Shown piece by piece: positions 1-8,729 of a stretch of 27,388 bases of DNA (position 1 is the stretch's first letter; every line of letters starts with the position of its first letter). The position numbers were made by a program, and so were the translations under genes. Source of the DNA: DAOUBA01 sp034432855 (GTDB taxonomy: Bacteria; Chloroflexota; Anaerolineae; B4-G1); assembly GCA_034432855.1 (NCBI GenBank), contig DAOUBA010000111.1, positions 1 through 27,388 on the forward strand. Direction: 5' to 3'. The notes beneath the pieces were generated by a model that ran no database searches, was not told the DNA's origin, and saw only the letters and a list, made by a program, of their open reading frames with translations.

Positions 1-107
1 AAGGGCACGAAGGGCACACAAAGGACACGAAGGAATTCCTTTATTTCCTTTGTGTGACTTTGTGTCCTTCGTGGTGAATTTTCTTGCCCAACGTGCAAGG
101 ATTTCAT
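1..107 (+). repeat. Palindromic CACGAAGGACAC-type element with hairpin tail, left copy
   Basis: Short units of the type CACGAAGG, ACACAAAGG and CACGAAGG run into their inverted counterparts (CCTTTGTGTG, TTTGTGTCCTTCGTG), so bases 1-75 can fold into an imperfect stem-loop centred on GAATTC near 33-40. A tail follows with the hairpin CTTGCCCAACGTGCAAG at 83-99 and then GATTTCA. A related copy lies in inverted orientation at the right end of the window, with one change in the 17-nt hairpin. The element follows the stop codon of the Fe-S protein gene and may be cut off by the window start. Bases 108-144 hold nothing recognisable. Confidence 0.75.
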
Positions 108-144
108 TCTCAAGGTACTAATCCCTGTTCCCTAATCTCTGATC

Positions 145-1416
145 CTACATCGCCTTCTGCACGAGATCAACGATGTCGTAGACCTGCAGCGGTTCTCCCG
201 ACGCGCGGATGGCATCCACGAAATTCCGCTCGCACCAGGGACAGGCGCTCACCAGCGCCTCCGCGCCGGTGGTCCTGGCCTCGGCGATGCGCTCGGCGGC
301 GGTCCAGGCGGAGAATTCGGGATAGGCCTCGCGCACCCCTCCGCCGGCCCCGCAGCACCAACTGTACTCGCGGATGCGCTCCATCTCCACCAGTTCCACA
401 CCGGGGATGGCCCTGAGAATCTCTCTCGGCGGATCGTACACGCCCCAGGCTCCGCTGTATCGGGGTCTCCGCGGCTCGTAGACGATGATCTGCCCCTTGA
501 TCTTCTTCTCGACGCCGTCCCACGGCACGTATGGTTCTCCTTGCCGGCCCAGGTGACACGGGTCGTGGTAGGTGACGGTCAGCGGCACTTGCGAGCGGAA
601 CGCGATCTTGCCTTCTGCGATCAGGCGGGCGATGTATTCTACCGTGTGCAGCACCTCGACCTGAGAGCCCAGTTTGGGATAGAGACGCTTGAAGGCGTGA
701 TAACCGTCGGCGCACGAGGTCACCACCGTCTTGACGCCGGCCCTGGCCCAGGCCTGGATGTTCGCCTGAGCGCAGCGGGCGAACTCGTCCCGGTAGCCCA
801 TCGCGTACACCCGACCGCCGCAGCACATCTCGCGCTCCCCCATGATGCCGACGGTGACACCGGCGTTCCTCAAAAGCCGTACCGCGGCCTGGGCAGTGGC
901 CTGCAATTCCGGGTCGTAACTGAAGCGACAACCGGCGTGGAACAGCACCTCGGCCTTTTCCTTGGGCAGACGCGGCACGTCCAGATCGTCCGCCCACGCT
1001 CCACGCCCGGCCCTGGGTTGCTGCATGGTATTCTGTTCTCGGTTCAGGCTCTCGATGATCGCTTTGTGTGCATCGAGGCCCTGTCCATCCTCGACCAGCC
1101 GGAACTTGAGTTCGCGCACCATCTCCAGCGGCTCCAGGTTGTAGCGGCAGACCTTGCAACTCACGTCGCACGAGCCGCAGGTCAGGCAAGTGAAGGCGAT
1201 GCGCCGCACGGTCTCCGAATAGCCGCTCTGCCCTCTGATGAGCGAACGGGCGACAGCGTACCGGCCACGAGCGGAGTAGCTGTTGAAATTGTGGTAGGCG
1301 ATGCTGGGGCAGTTCTTGGCAAAGCGCCAGCTCTTCATCTGGTCGAACGGGATCCACTTGCAGTACGAACACTGACTGCAGCGGTCCATTTCCGCTGCGA
1401 AATCTTCCAGCGCCAT
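145..1416 (-). CDS. (Fe-S)-binding protein, HdrD/GlcF-like
   Basis: This 423-residue cytosolic electron-transfer protein belongs to the heterodisulfide reductase subunit D / glycolate oxidase iron-sulfur subunit group. The N-terminal part carries two ferredoxin-type 4Fe-4S motifs: C13-x2-C16-x2-C19 with C36, and C77-x2-C80-x2-C83-x3-C87 with an extra C90. Two CCG domains follow, with C198-C199-G200 preceded by C163, and C354-C355-G356 preceded by C287. A last pair is C392 and C395. In this family the CCG motifs bind a further Fe-S centre or take part in disulfide or quinone chemistry. The gene starts 12 bp after the FAD-linked oxidase gene, so the two probably form a dehydrogenase in which this subunit passes electrons on from the flavin. 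The substrate cannot be read from the sequence. Confidence 0.88.
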   Translation of the reverse strand: MALEDFAAEMDRCSQCSYCKWIPFDQMKSWRFAKNCPSIAYHNFNSYSARGRYAVARSLIRGQSGYSETVRRIAFTCLTCGSCDVSCKVCRYNLEPLEMVRELKFRLVEDGQGLDAHKAIIESLNREQNTMQQPRAGRGAWADDLDVPRLPKEKAEVLFHAGCRFSYDPELQATAQAAVRLLRNAGVTVGIMGEREMCCGGRVYAMGYRDEFARCAQANIQAWARAGVKTVVTSCADGYHAFKRLYPKLGSQVEVLHTVEYIARLIAEGKIAFRSQVPLTVTYHDPCHLGRQGEPYVPWDGVEKKIKGQIIVYEPRRPRYSGAWGVYDPPREILRAIPGVELVEMERIREYSWCCGAGGGVREAYPEFSAWTAAERIAEARTTGAEALVSACPWCERNFVDAIRASGEPLQVYDIVDLVQKAM

Positions 1417-1428
1417 TCTAAATCTCCT

Positions 1429-2895
1429 TCAGAAACACAACTTTCCCGGATTCATCACGTTGTTGGGGTCGAATATCCCCTTGATCTTGCGCGTCACGAT
1501 CGTCGTCTGCGCGTCCGCGTTGTAGACCATCGGCGCCCATATCCCGTACGGCCGCGAGAAGAACGCCTTCTGGTTGAACAGCCGAAGGCTGGCGTCGCGG
1601 AACAGCGCCGCAGTCCGGGCCACCTCCGCCTCGCTCCGCCGGTCGAACGGCAGGGTGAACTCACAGTGACAGCCAACCCCCTGATGCACCGGCTGGAGAT
1701 AGACGCCAATGTCCGGAGCCGGGTACTGATGGTCACTGGCTGCCGAGACCATCGTCGCCACGTAGCCGGGCGTCTTGTCGAGCGTGGTCAGGAAGAATAT
1801 CTCCTGTACCCCTCCCTTATACCTCAATTTCCAGTAAGGCTCCGGGGAGGGGTTCAGAAGCAAATCCAACAATTCGCCACTGCGGCAGCCTGGGAGCGCC
1901 GGCAGCATCCGCAACCCGAATTCCTGGGCGATGGCGCGGATGTCCTGTTCTTGCGCGTCCACTCTTTCTCTGGGCAGGATGTCCCCGCCGGTGATCCCCA
2001 CGACGACGGTCCAGGAGGGTAGCGCGTCCCTCCGGGATACGACCTCGTCCGGCCCGCCGGCAAGGATGGTCGCCAGACAGGTGTTGTTCACGATGAAGAG
2101 TTCGTCGCCGAACCTGAACCTGAGGAGCCTGTATGTGAAATCGAGGAGGTCGTCGAGCCTCTCCGCCGGGACGAAGAAAAGCCTGCGGCACTCGGGAAAA
2201 ACCTCGCACTTGACCGAGGCCCACGTGACGATCCCCATACTGCCCTGCGCTGCCGAGAGAAACTTGTAATAGTCCAACTGTCCCGGCCCGGGGCCTTGCA
2301 CGGGCACCTTGCCCTCCAGCCAGTCCTCGTCTCTCTCGCCGCGAAAGGTGCCGCTGCCGCTGTAGAACTTGTCGCCGTTGCCCCAGACGATCTCCAGGCT
2401 GCGCAACGGCTCGAGCAGATTCCATTGATACCGGGGGGACATCGGCGGTTCTCGCTCCAGGAGCGCGGCGATGACCGACTTGTTGTTCCGGGGCAAAAGG
2501 GGCGTGATGATGCGCAGGCCCTCCTTTTGCAACGCGGGCTGAAGTTGGGTGTACGTGACGCCCGGCTCGATGAGCGCCAGCCGGTTGCGGCGGTTGACTT
2601 TCAGGATGCGCTTCATGCCACTCAGGTCAACGAGGACCGATTCGGGGACCGTGGGGAAGGTATCGCCGCGCAAGTGCGGCCCGCCTGAACTCACGGGCAC
2701 CAGAGGAGTCTGCGTCTCGTTCGCCCAAAGGACGATCTTTTGCACCTCATCCACATTCTTGGGCTTGACCAGGAAGCGGGGTTTTAGGGGTGGAATCAGG
2801 CGGTGATCCAGTGAGCACAGGTCGCCTGTTTCCGGCTGTTCGACGACCCCCTCCTCTCCGACGATCTCCGTCAGTCTTGCTTTCTTTTCGTCCAT
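1429..2895 (-). CDS. FAD-binding oxidase/dehydrogenase (FAD_binding_4, GlcD/VAO-like)
   Basis: The 488-residue product is a flavoenzyme of the p-cresol methylhydroxylase/vanillyl-alcohol oxidase fold, like GlcD and D-lactate dehydrogenases. The FAD-binding part spans about residues 38-215: FLVKPKNVDEVQ, the VPVSSGG pyrophosphate loop near 67-72, then IEPGVTY near 109-115. The C-terminus has the family ending FDPNNVMNPGKL. I chose the ATG at 2895 because a G-rich ribosome site (GGGGGG) lies four bases upstream; an in-frame ATG at 2907 has no such site. It is the first gene after a good promoter and precedes the Fe-S partner gene. A 2-hydroxyacid or aromatic alcohol is a possible substrate, but that is inference from the family. 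Confidence 0.87.
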   Translation of the reverse strand: MDEKKARLTEIVGEEGVVEQPETGDLCSLDHRLIPPLKPRFLVKPKNVDEVQKIVLWANETQTPLVPVSSGGPHLRGDTFPTVPESVLVDLSGMKRILKVNRRNRLALIEPGVTYTQLQPALQKEGLRIITPLLPRNNKSVIAALLEREPPMSPRYQWNLLEPLRSLEIVWGNGDKFYSGSGTFRGERDEDWLEGKVPVQGPGPGQLDYYKFLSAAQGSMGIVTWASVKCEVFPECRRLFFVPAERLDDLLDFTYRLLRFRFGDELFIVNNTCLATILAGGPDEVVSRRDALPSWTVVVGITGGDILPRERVDAQEQDIRAIAQEFGLRMLPALPGCRSGELLDLLLNPSPEPYWKLRYKGGVQEIFFLTTLDKTPGYVATMVSAASDHQYPAPDIGVYLQPVHQGVGCHCEFTLPFDRRSEAEVARTAALFRDASLRLFNQKAFFSRPYGIWAPMVYNADAQTTIVTRKIKGIFDPNNVMNPGKLCF

Positions 2896-2921
2896 GATGC
2901 CCCCCATCGGCGGTTCTCACC

Positions 2922-2944
2922 GAACGCATTCAATGAACGCATTC
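2922..2944 (-). promoter_or_regulatory. Tandem operator-like repeats GAACGCATTC
   Basis: Two identical decamers GAACGCATTC lie at 2922-2931 and 2935-2944, 13 bp apart. Each has GAA/TTC dyad arms. They lie just downstream of the -10 box and cover the expected transcription start of the FAD oxidase operon, the usual place for a repressor to bind. The regulator is not identified. Confidence 0.5.
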
Positions 2945-2972
2945 AGTATAGCACGTTTGTAGTTTTTGTCAA
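2945..2972 (-). promoter_or_regulatory. Sigma70-type promoter of the FAD oxidase/Fe-S operon
   Basis: On the minus strand a perfect -35 box TTGACA (2967-2972) is followed after 16 bp by TATACT (2945-2950), one mismatch from TATAAT. The expected start is near 2938, about 43 bases before the ATG at 2895. The rest of the gap between this operon and the glycosidase gene (2973-3072) shows no gene or terminator. Confidence 0.7.
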
Positions 2973-3072
2973 TCCGTTCTACGTGGCGATTACTCCCATA
3001 TGCGGGCAAGGGGAAAGAGGTCAAAGTGGAAAGGTATTGCGACAAGCCAAAGATGCGGGTAGCGGTTTTACA

Positions 3073-5469
3073 TCAGCCGTTCAACAGCCGGTCGGCGGCG
3101 AGCACGCAAAAGATGTATGTGGCCGCGCCGCTGATGACGTATTCCACCTGCTGCCAGAGGAAGGGGAAGGGCTGCTTGAGTTCGGGGAAATCGGGGCGAA
3201 TGAGGTTGGGGCCGGAGACACCGCCGCCGGGGATGTAACTCCAGTCCGCCCGGTTGGCGCCATAGGCGCAGGTCACCGAGCGCGCGCCCACGCCCGAGAC
3301 CAGCGAAAGGTCAGACGCCGGATGGCAGCCGAGCACATAGTTCAGCGCCCGCAGCACGCTCTCGCGCCCGAACAGGTCGGGGAAGGCCCGGTGCAGGTAA
3401 TACTGCGCCACACCGTACCACTGAACGTCCCAGGCAACTCCCCAGATATGAGGATGAAAGGGGACGCCGAAGGGATTGGTGGACAGATCGGCGTCGAGTG
3501 CAGCCTTGAAATCCTGCAGCGCCGCACGCAGATTGTGAGCAAAGACGACGTCTTCGATCAGGGACAGCACCCGGGTCACACTCCACCCAACCCAGGCGAT
3601 ATTCTTGTGAATCACGGGCCACAGTTCCACAAGCCGCTGGCCGTAGCGCGTCTCACCGGTGGTGATGAGGAGTTCGACAGCAGCCAGTACCTCCTGGATC
3701 TCGGGAGACCCTGGCACGTAGGCACTGCGCTGCTCGACCGACTCGTGCGTCTGCTCATAGTCCCAGATGCCGAGGGAAGTCTGGAGACATTCCTCAGCCA
3801 GCGCGTCCTCGTAGCCCCGCAGCACACGGCTGGCTGCAGCCAGCGCCGTCGCCACTCGATACTCCAGGCCGGTATCGCGGCTGGTGAACACCCAGCGGTC
3901 ATCCATCGTGCCGGACCGTCCGCCGACCACCTCGCCTGGCCTGAGCGTGGAATCGTAGGTGCGGTTATCGGTCATCGTGGCTGCATCGCCCAGGTGCACG
4001 TACTGCCTTAGCGAGCCTTCGATGATGCCTGCAAAACTGTGCCCGGCCACGCGGTAGCCCGAGAGCAGGGCCTCGACGCCGTGCGCGATCTGTTGGACGA
4101 TGTCGGGAATGCCGTCGGGGGTGTGCAACAAGACGAGCCGTTCGCCCGGACGCACGGTGGTCTGATCCGTATCTACGCCAAATGCCTCGCGGATCAGCGC
4201 CAGCACAAACGTGGTCATGGCCTGGGAGCCGGCAGCCAGGTCATAATCCCCGGCGTCGTGCCAGCCGCCGCGATCCAGCCCGGGGACGTGCTCGTACGGC
4301 GCGTAGGGGGTCTCGGTCTCCGGCCCCTGCCTGTAGCCGTCGAAATGGACGTGCGAGAGTGGTGCCTGCAGCGCGTCGTCCAGATGGCAGGCGCCGTGCC
4401 AGACGCGATACCGGTCGCGCACCTCGACGTGGCACATCTGCACCGGCAGGAAGGTTTCCAGCGTGGGCTGCCACACGTCACGCCGATAGACATCCTGGCT
4501 GATCTTGAAGGGCGGCGTGGACTGCCCTCCGTAGCGCACCAGGTACATCCCCGGCTCGCGCGCAGCGGTAAAGTCAAAGACGGCATAGGCATAGCGCAGA
4601 AACCGTCCCCACCTCTCCGGCTGCGCGGATAGCACATCACGCAACTCTCCGGTGGGTTCAATGCGCTGCAAAACTGCCTGGCCCAGCCTCCTGGTCCGGG
4701 GGTCCAGTTCGATGACCGCGCGCTTTTCCTGATCGGGGTGATAGCCGACCTGGGAGATGCAGATCACCGGAGGGCGACGCCAGCCGGGGACGCTGTTCGG
4801 CGTGACGCGCCAAACGACGACGTCCCGTGTGGCGCCGGCGGGCACGATGGAGCGGACGACGAACCAGCCGTTTTGGGCCGTGTCGCGCCCGTCGAACAGG
4901 GCGAGTTCTCCACTGTCCTGCTCGATCACCAGCCTGTGCAACGGGTCTTCGGGGGCAGCGACCAGCCGGGGGCCGTTGGCGAGGGGGAGCGGCTGCGGGT
5001 TCCCGTCCAGCCCGGCGATCAGCGGGCCGTTGGCCTGGCGAGGAAAGATGCCAAACGTCCCGCCCAGGTGAAAGGTCTTGCCAAAGTAGACGGCGGGGCA
5101 CAGTTCCAGGTTGAGGCTGAGCCGGCCCACCCATTCTGGCGGCAGCGGTTCAGTCAGATCAACTGCAATCCGCAGCGCAGCGCCCTCGGCCTGCACACGG
5201 ATCAGGCCGTCCAGATTCGCGTCTGGATAGTGAAGCGGTACATCTACCTCACCGCGCGCGGCATCTATCCGGCGCTCGCCGGCCACAGGCAGGGGGGACC
5301 ATTGTCCGGGAGTGGGCTCCAGCCGCAAATCCCCGTTCGTGGCTATGCGTTCTCCGTGCTGGATGATCTCGATGCCGCCCTGCTTGCCCTCGGGGTAGGC
5401 ATTGTGGAATATCAGGACGGAGAGTCCCGGCGCCTCAAAGCACTCGAGGGCGTTGAGCCTCCACCGCAC
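3073..5469 (-). CDS. Glycoside hydrolase family 9 protein without signal peptide
   Basis: This 798-residue enzyme has an N-terminal beta-rich region of about 235 residues that I do not recognise. A CelD_N-type Ig-like domain follows (about 235-325, starting SQVGYHPDQEKRAVI), then the (alpha/alpha)6 catalytic domain of family 9 (about 330-798). The GH9 motif GGWHDAGDYD is at 401-410 with catalytic Asp405 and Asp408. The C-terminal motif VEYVISGAATY supplies the acid Glu776, and PGGGVSGPN is at 747-755. GH9 enzymes invert beta-1,4-glucosidic bonds; some cytosolic members are exo-acting glucosidases or glucosaminidases. No signal peptide is present and the GTG start directly follows the TGA of the upstream ATPase gene, so it probably hydrolyses sugars that the adjacent ABC transporter imports. 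Exact substrate unknown. Confidence 0.9.
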   Translation of the reverse strand: MRWRLNALECFEAPGLSVLIFHNAYPEGKQGGIEIIQHGERIATNGDLRLEPTPGQWSPLPVAGERRIDAARGEVDVPLHYPDANLDGLIRVQAEGAALRIAVDLTEPLPPEWVGRLSLNLELCPAVYFGKTFHLGGTFGIFPRQANGPLIAGLDGNPQPLPLANGPRLVAAPEDPLHRLVIEQDSGELALFDGRDTAQNGWFVVRSIVPAGATRDVVVWRVTPNSVPGWRRPPVICISQVGYHPDQEKRAVIELDPRTRRLGQAVLQRIEPTGELRDVLSAQPERWGRFLRYAYAVFDFTAAREPGMYLVRYGGQSTPPFKISQDVYRRDVWQPTLETFLPVQMCHVEVRDRYRVWHGACHLDDALQAPLSHVHFDGYRQGPETETPYAPYEHVPGLDRGGWHDAGDYDLAAGSQAMTTFVLALIREAFGVDTDQTTVRPGERLVLLHTPDGIPDIVQQIAHGVEALLSGYRVAGHSFAGIIEGSLRQYVHLGDAATMTDNRTYDSTLRPGEVVGGRSGTMDDRWVFTSRDTGLEYRVATALAAASRVLRGYEDALAEECLQTSLGIWDYEQTHESVEQRSAYVPGSPEIQEVLAAVELLITTGETRYGQRLVELWPVIHKNIAWVGWSVTRVLSLIEDVVFAHNLRAALQDFKAALDADLSTNPFGVPFHPHIWGVAWDVQWYGVAQYYLHRAFPDLFGRESVLRALNYVLGCHPASDLSLVSGVGARSVTCAYGANRADWSYIPGGGVSGPNLIRPDFPELKQPFPFLWQQVEYVISGAATYIFCVLAADRLLNG

Positions 5470-6525
5470 TCAATCCTCCATCGTGGCCCCGCGCAGTTCG
5501 AGTTCCTCGGCAAAGTGGCAGGCGACGTACCGCTCGCCATCCAGCCTGCGAAGCGCGGGCTCCTCCTCTGCGCAGATGCTCCTGGCGTACTGGCAACGGG
5601 GATGGAAATAACAGCCGCAGGGAGGATTGGAGGGGTCGGCGATCTCGCCGGCCAGGCGGATGCGCGCGCCGGCCCGGCGCGCCCGCGGGTTGGTGACCGG
5701 CACCGCCGACATCAGCGCCTCGGTGTAAGGATGCCGGGGCCTGATGTATAGCCCGATGCTATCGGCGACCTCGACCGCCTTGCCCACGTACATCACCACG
5801 ATGCGGTCGCAGATGTGGCGGACGACGCTCAGGTCGTGGGAGATGAACAAATAGGTAAGCGCGAAATCCTCCTGGAGTTCCTCCAGCAGGTTGAGAATCT
5901 GTGCCCGGATGGAGACGTCCAGGCCCGAGACCGGTTCATCGCACACCACCAGGCGCGGGTTGGTGATCAGGGCACGGGCGATGCAGATGCGCTGGCGTTC
6001 GCCCCCGGAGAAGGCGTGCGGGTAGCGCTGCATGTACTCGGGGCGCAGGCCCACCCGTTTGAGCAGGTGCTCTACGCGCTCGCGCATCTCGGCAGGCGTC
6101 GCCAGTTTATTGACCTTGAGCACCTCGCTGACGAGATCAAAGACGGTCAGGCGTGGGTTGAGCGAGGAATACGGGTCCTGGAAAATCATGCGGATGTCTT
6201 TACGATAGGTCCGTAACTCCTCGCCCTGTAATTTCGCCATGTCCACCACCGCGCCGTCGTCGTGGCGATAGAAAATCTCGCCGCCCGTAGGCGGGTATGC
6301 CCGCACGATACAGCGTCCCACGGTCGTCTTGCCGCAGCCGCTCTCGCCTACCAACCCCAATGTCTCGCCTTTACGGATAAAGAAACTCACGTCGTCCACG
6401 GCTTTAGTAAAGCCCTTGACCCGGGCGAAGATACCGCGCGTGATGGGGAAATACTTCTTGAGGTTGTTGACCTCTAGCAGGACGTTGTCGTCTTTGATCT
6501 GCGGGGATTGGAGTTGATCGCTCAT
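5470..6525 (-). CDS. ABC transporter ATP-binding protein, OppF/DppF type
   Basis: This 351-residue cytosolic ATPase is the second of two in an oligopeptide-type importer. It has Walker A GESGCGKT at 60-67, the signature FSGGERQR at 172-179, Walker B LVVCDE at 192-197 and the H-loop His230. The C-terminal extension with HPY, CGCYFHPRC and further cysteines (about 264-340) is the oligo_HPY domain of this subfamily, where related proteins carry an Fe-S cluster. An in-frame ATG at 6669 exists, but I chose the one at 6525: it overlaps the stop of the preceding ATPase gene in an ATGA junction, and similarity begins just after it. The stop is immediately followed by the GTG of the GH9 gene, so translation of the two is probably coupled. 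Confidence 0.93.
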   Translation of the reverse strand: MSDQLQSPQIKDDNVLLEVNNLKKYFPITRGIFARVKGFTKAVDDVSFFIRKGETLGLVGESGCGKTTVGRCIVRAYPPTGGEIFYRHDDGAVVDMAKLQGEELRTYRKDIRMIFQDPYSSLNPRLTVFDLVSEVLKVNKLATPAEMRERVEHLLKRVGLRPEYMQRYPHAFSGGERQRICIARALITNPRLVVCDEPVSGLDVSIRAQILNLLEELQEDFALTYLFISHDLSVVRHICDRIVVMYVGKAVEVADSIGLYIRPRHPYTEALMSAVPVTNPRARRAGARIRLAGEIADPSNPPCGCYFHPRCQYARSICAEEEPALRRLDGERYVACHFAEELELRGATMED

Positions 6526-7556
6526 GTCGGCTGCTCCGCTGCCTTTCTGGCGGCCAGGTCTTCGTAAAGCAGGCACTCCACCGTGTGGTTCTCGTTCAGC
6601 CGCGTGATCGCAGGGATCAACGTCCGGCACTCGGGGATGGCCTGAGGACAGCGTGGGTGGAAAGGACAACCGCCCGGACGGCGGTAAGGGTTCGGCACCA
6701 TGCCTTTGATCGGATCCAGTGTTCCGCGCTTCATAGCGATTTTGGGAATGGAGCGCAACAACGCCTGGGTATAGGGATGGCGCGGGGCGTTAAAGATCGT
6801 ATCCGCGTCGCTCTTTTCGACGATCCGCCCCAGATACATCACGGCGACATCATCGGCGATCTCGGCCACCACGCCCAGGTCGTGGGTGATGAACAACAGC
6901 GCCATCTCGTACTGCCTCTGAAGTTCCAACATCAGGTCCAGGATATTCGCCTGGGTCGTCACGTCCAGCGCCGTCGTCGGCTCATCCGCGATCAGCACCT
7001 TGGGATTACACGAGAGCGCCATCGCGATCATGGCGCGCTGGCGCATACCGCCCGACAGCCGGAAGGGGTACTCGTCTATCAGACGATCAGGCTTGGGAAT
7101 GCCGACCCTGTTCAGCAACTCGATGGTCAATGCCCGTGCCTCTCGTTTGGTCATCGTAGTATGCAACAGGATATTCTCCATAATCTGATTGCCGACGGTA
7201 TACATCGGGCTGAGCGAGGTCATGGGCTCCTGAAAGATCATGGCGATTTCTTTTCCACGAATGTCACGAACGCGGTGGCCCCTTGGATGCAACTTGGCAA
7301 TATCCACCTTCTCATAAAGGCCATTGCCCATGCTCTGGTTATAGATGATCTCGCCGGAGACGATACGGCCTGGAGGGTGCACGATGTGCAAGAGCGCGCG
7401 ACAGGCCACGCTCTTGCCGCAGCCGCTCTCGCCAACCAGTGCCAGGGTCTTGCCGCGTTCGACGACCAGGTCCACGCCGTCAACCGCGCGTACCACCCCC
7501 TCATCGGTGAAGAAATGGATTTTCAGGTTCTTGACTTCGACGAGTGTATCGGCCAT
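6522..7556 (-). CDS. ABC transporter ATP-binding protein, OppD/DppD type
   Basis: This 344-residue ATPase pairs with the OppF-like protein to power the importer. It shows Walker A GESGCGKS at 42-49, Q-loop FQEPMTSL near 108-115, signature LSGGMRQR at 168-175, Walker B VLIADEP near 187-193, and ITHD for the H-loop. The C-terminal part carries the HPYTQALL motif and the cysteine-containing GGCPFHPRCPQA segment typical of the oligopeptide/dipeptide subfamily. It starts 3 bp after the permease stop and overlaps the next gene by 4 bases. The family as a whole also serves peptides and nickel; the sugar assignment rests only on the neighbouring GH9 gene. Confidence 0.94.
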   Translation of the reverse strand: MADTLVEVKNLKIHFFTDEGVVRAVDGVDLVVERGKTLALVGESGCGKSVACRALLHIVHPPGRIVSGEIIYNQSMGNGLYEKVDIAKLHPRGHRVRDIRGKEIAMIFQEPMTSLSPMYTVGNQIMENILLHTTMTKREARALTIELLNRVGIPKPDRLIDEYPFRLSGGMRQRAMIAMALSCNPKVLIADEPTTALDVTTQANILDLMLELQRQYEMALLFITHDLGVVAEIADDVAVMYLGRIVEKSDADTIFNAPRHPYTQALLRSIPKIAMKRGTLDPIKGMVPNPYRRPGGCPFHPRCPQAIPECRTLIPAITRLNENHTVECLLYEDLAARKAAEQPT

Positions 7557-7559
7557 GGC

Positions 7560-8720
7560 TCACTTCGCCTGATATGGATCTGCTGCATCTCGCAGGCCAT
7601 CTCCCAAAAAGTTCAGCGCGAGAACGACGATGATGACGGCTACCGCGGGGAACAACAACCAGGGATAGATGGCAATCACGGCAACTTTTTGCGTCTCACG
7701 GAGCATGACGCCCCAACTGACCACCGGCTCGCGCAGGCCCAGGCCCAGGTAACTGAGCGCGGTCTCGCCCAAAATCATACCGGGAATGGCAAGAGTGATG
7801 GAGGCGATGATGTGGCTCAGGAAGGACGGGATCATGTGCCTGAGGATCAAACGGCCGCGTGGGACGCCGTCCAGCATGGCGGCCATGATAAAGTCCTCTT
7901 CACGCAACGCCAGGAACTTGCTGCGCACCACGCGCCCCAGGCCGGTCCAGCCGATCAGCGAGAGAATTACAGTGATCATAAAATAGACCCGCAGCGGAGT
8001 CCAGTCCAGGGGCACCGCAGCGGCAAGCGCCAGCCAGAGGGGCAACGTGGGCACAGAGATGAGGATTTCGATCAGCCGTTGGATGGCATTGTCCAGCGGC
8101 CCACCGATCAGACCGGCGATGCCACCGATCAGGATGCCCAGTATCAGGCTGATTGCTACCCCGACAAGGCCAACGGTCAGCGAGATGCGGCTGCTGTAGA
8201 CGATGCGGCTAAAGGTATCACGGCCGCTCTTGTCCGAGCCCATCAGGTAGAACGGGTCTCCAGAATTCTTGGGACCGATCAGGTGCCGATCGCTGGGGAT
8301 CAATCCCAAGAGTTTATAGGGCTCCCCACGTACAAAGAACCCCACCGGAATGATCACCGATTCGTCAATGAACCAGGTCTTGGCAAATGAAACCGGGTCC
8401 CGTTCAAAGCGATAGCCGTAGACAAAGGGGGCGAACTTGCCATCGCGGAAGAAATGGAGTTGCTGGGGAGGAGCGTAGACATAATCGGCTTTGTAGGTCG
8501 TGAAATGGACCGGGGCGACAAACTCGGCGAATAACGCCACCAGGTAGTAAATCAACACCACGATCCCACCGATGATGGCCATTCTGTGGCGCTTGAACTT
8601 CCACCACATCAATTGCCACTGGGAAGCGACTTCGACCTTGATGTGCTCGACATCTTCGTGGTCGGATACAGGCATCAGGCCGGCATTGTCGGCATAGGGA
8701 ACAGGGACGGATTGGGACAT
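7560..8720 (-). CDS. ABC transporter permease, OppC/DppC type
   Basis: The 386-residue inner-membrane permease has a first membrane segment at about 47-68 and an unusually long extracytoplasmic insertion of roughly 110 residues. Five further membrane segments follow in the binding-protein-dependent transport fold. The cytoplasmic EAA loop that docks to the ATPases is seen as AAMLDGVPRGRLILRHMIP in the C-terminal half. The ATG at 8720 was preferred over a TTG at 8726 because GAGG lies about 6 bases before the ATG but directly abuts the TTG. The gene follows the OppB-like permease gene by 9 bp. Confidence 0.92.
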   Translation of the reverse strand: MSQSVPVPYADNAGLMPVSDHEDVEHIKVEVASQWQLMWWKFKRHRMAIIGGIVVLIYYLVALFAEFVAPVHFTTYKADYVYAPPQQLHFFRDGKFAPFVYGYRFERDPVSFAKTWFIDESVIIPVGFFVRGEPYKLLGLIPSDRHLIGPKNSGDPFYLMGSDKSGRDTFSRIVYSSRISLTVGLVGVAISLILGILIGGIAGLIGGPLDNAIQRLIEILISVPTLPLWLALAAAVPLDWTPLRVYFMITVILSLIGWTGLGRVVRSKFLALREEDFIMAAMLDGVPRGRLILRHMIPSFLSHIIASITLAIPGMILGETALSYLGLGLREPVVSWGVMLRETQKVAVIAIYPWLLFPAVAVIIVVLALNFLGDGLRDAADPYQAK

Positions 8721-8729
8721 AGTCAACCT

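Noticed and set aside
541..2022. Long plus-strand frame opposite the Fe-S and FAD oxidase genes
   Set aside because: It spans two real genes and their gap on the other strand and shows Arg/His-rich low-quality translation.
2440..2918. The 14-mer CATCGGCGGTTCTC at 2440-2453 and 2905-2918
   Set aside because: One copy is inside the FAD oxidase gene and the other at its 5' end; no further copies or flanking similarity, so chance is likely.
6585..8390. 601-codon plus-strand frame opposite the ABC ATPase and permease genes
   Set aside because: Gln/His/Asp-rich shadow of transporter genes whose motifs are unmistakable on the minus strand.
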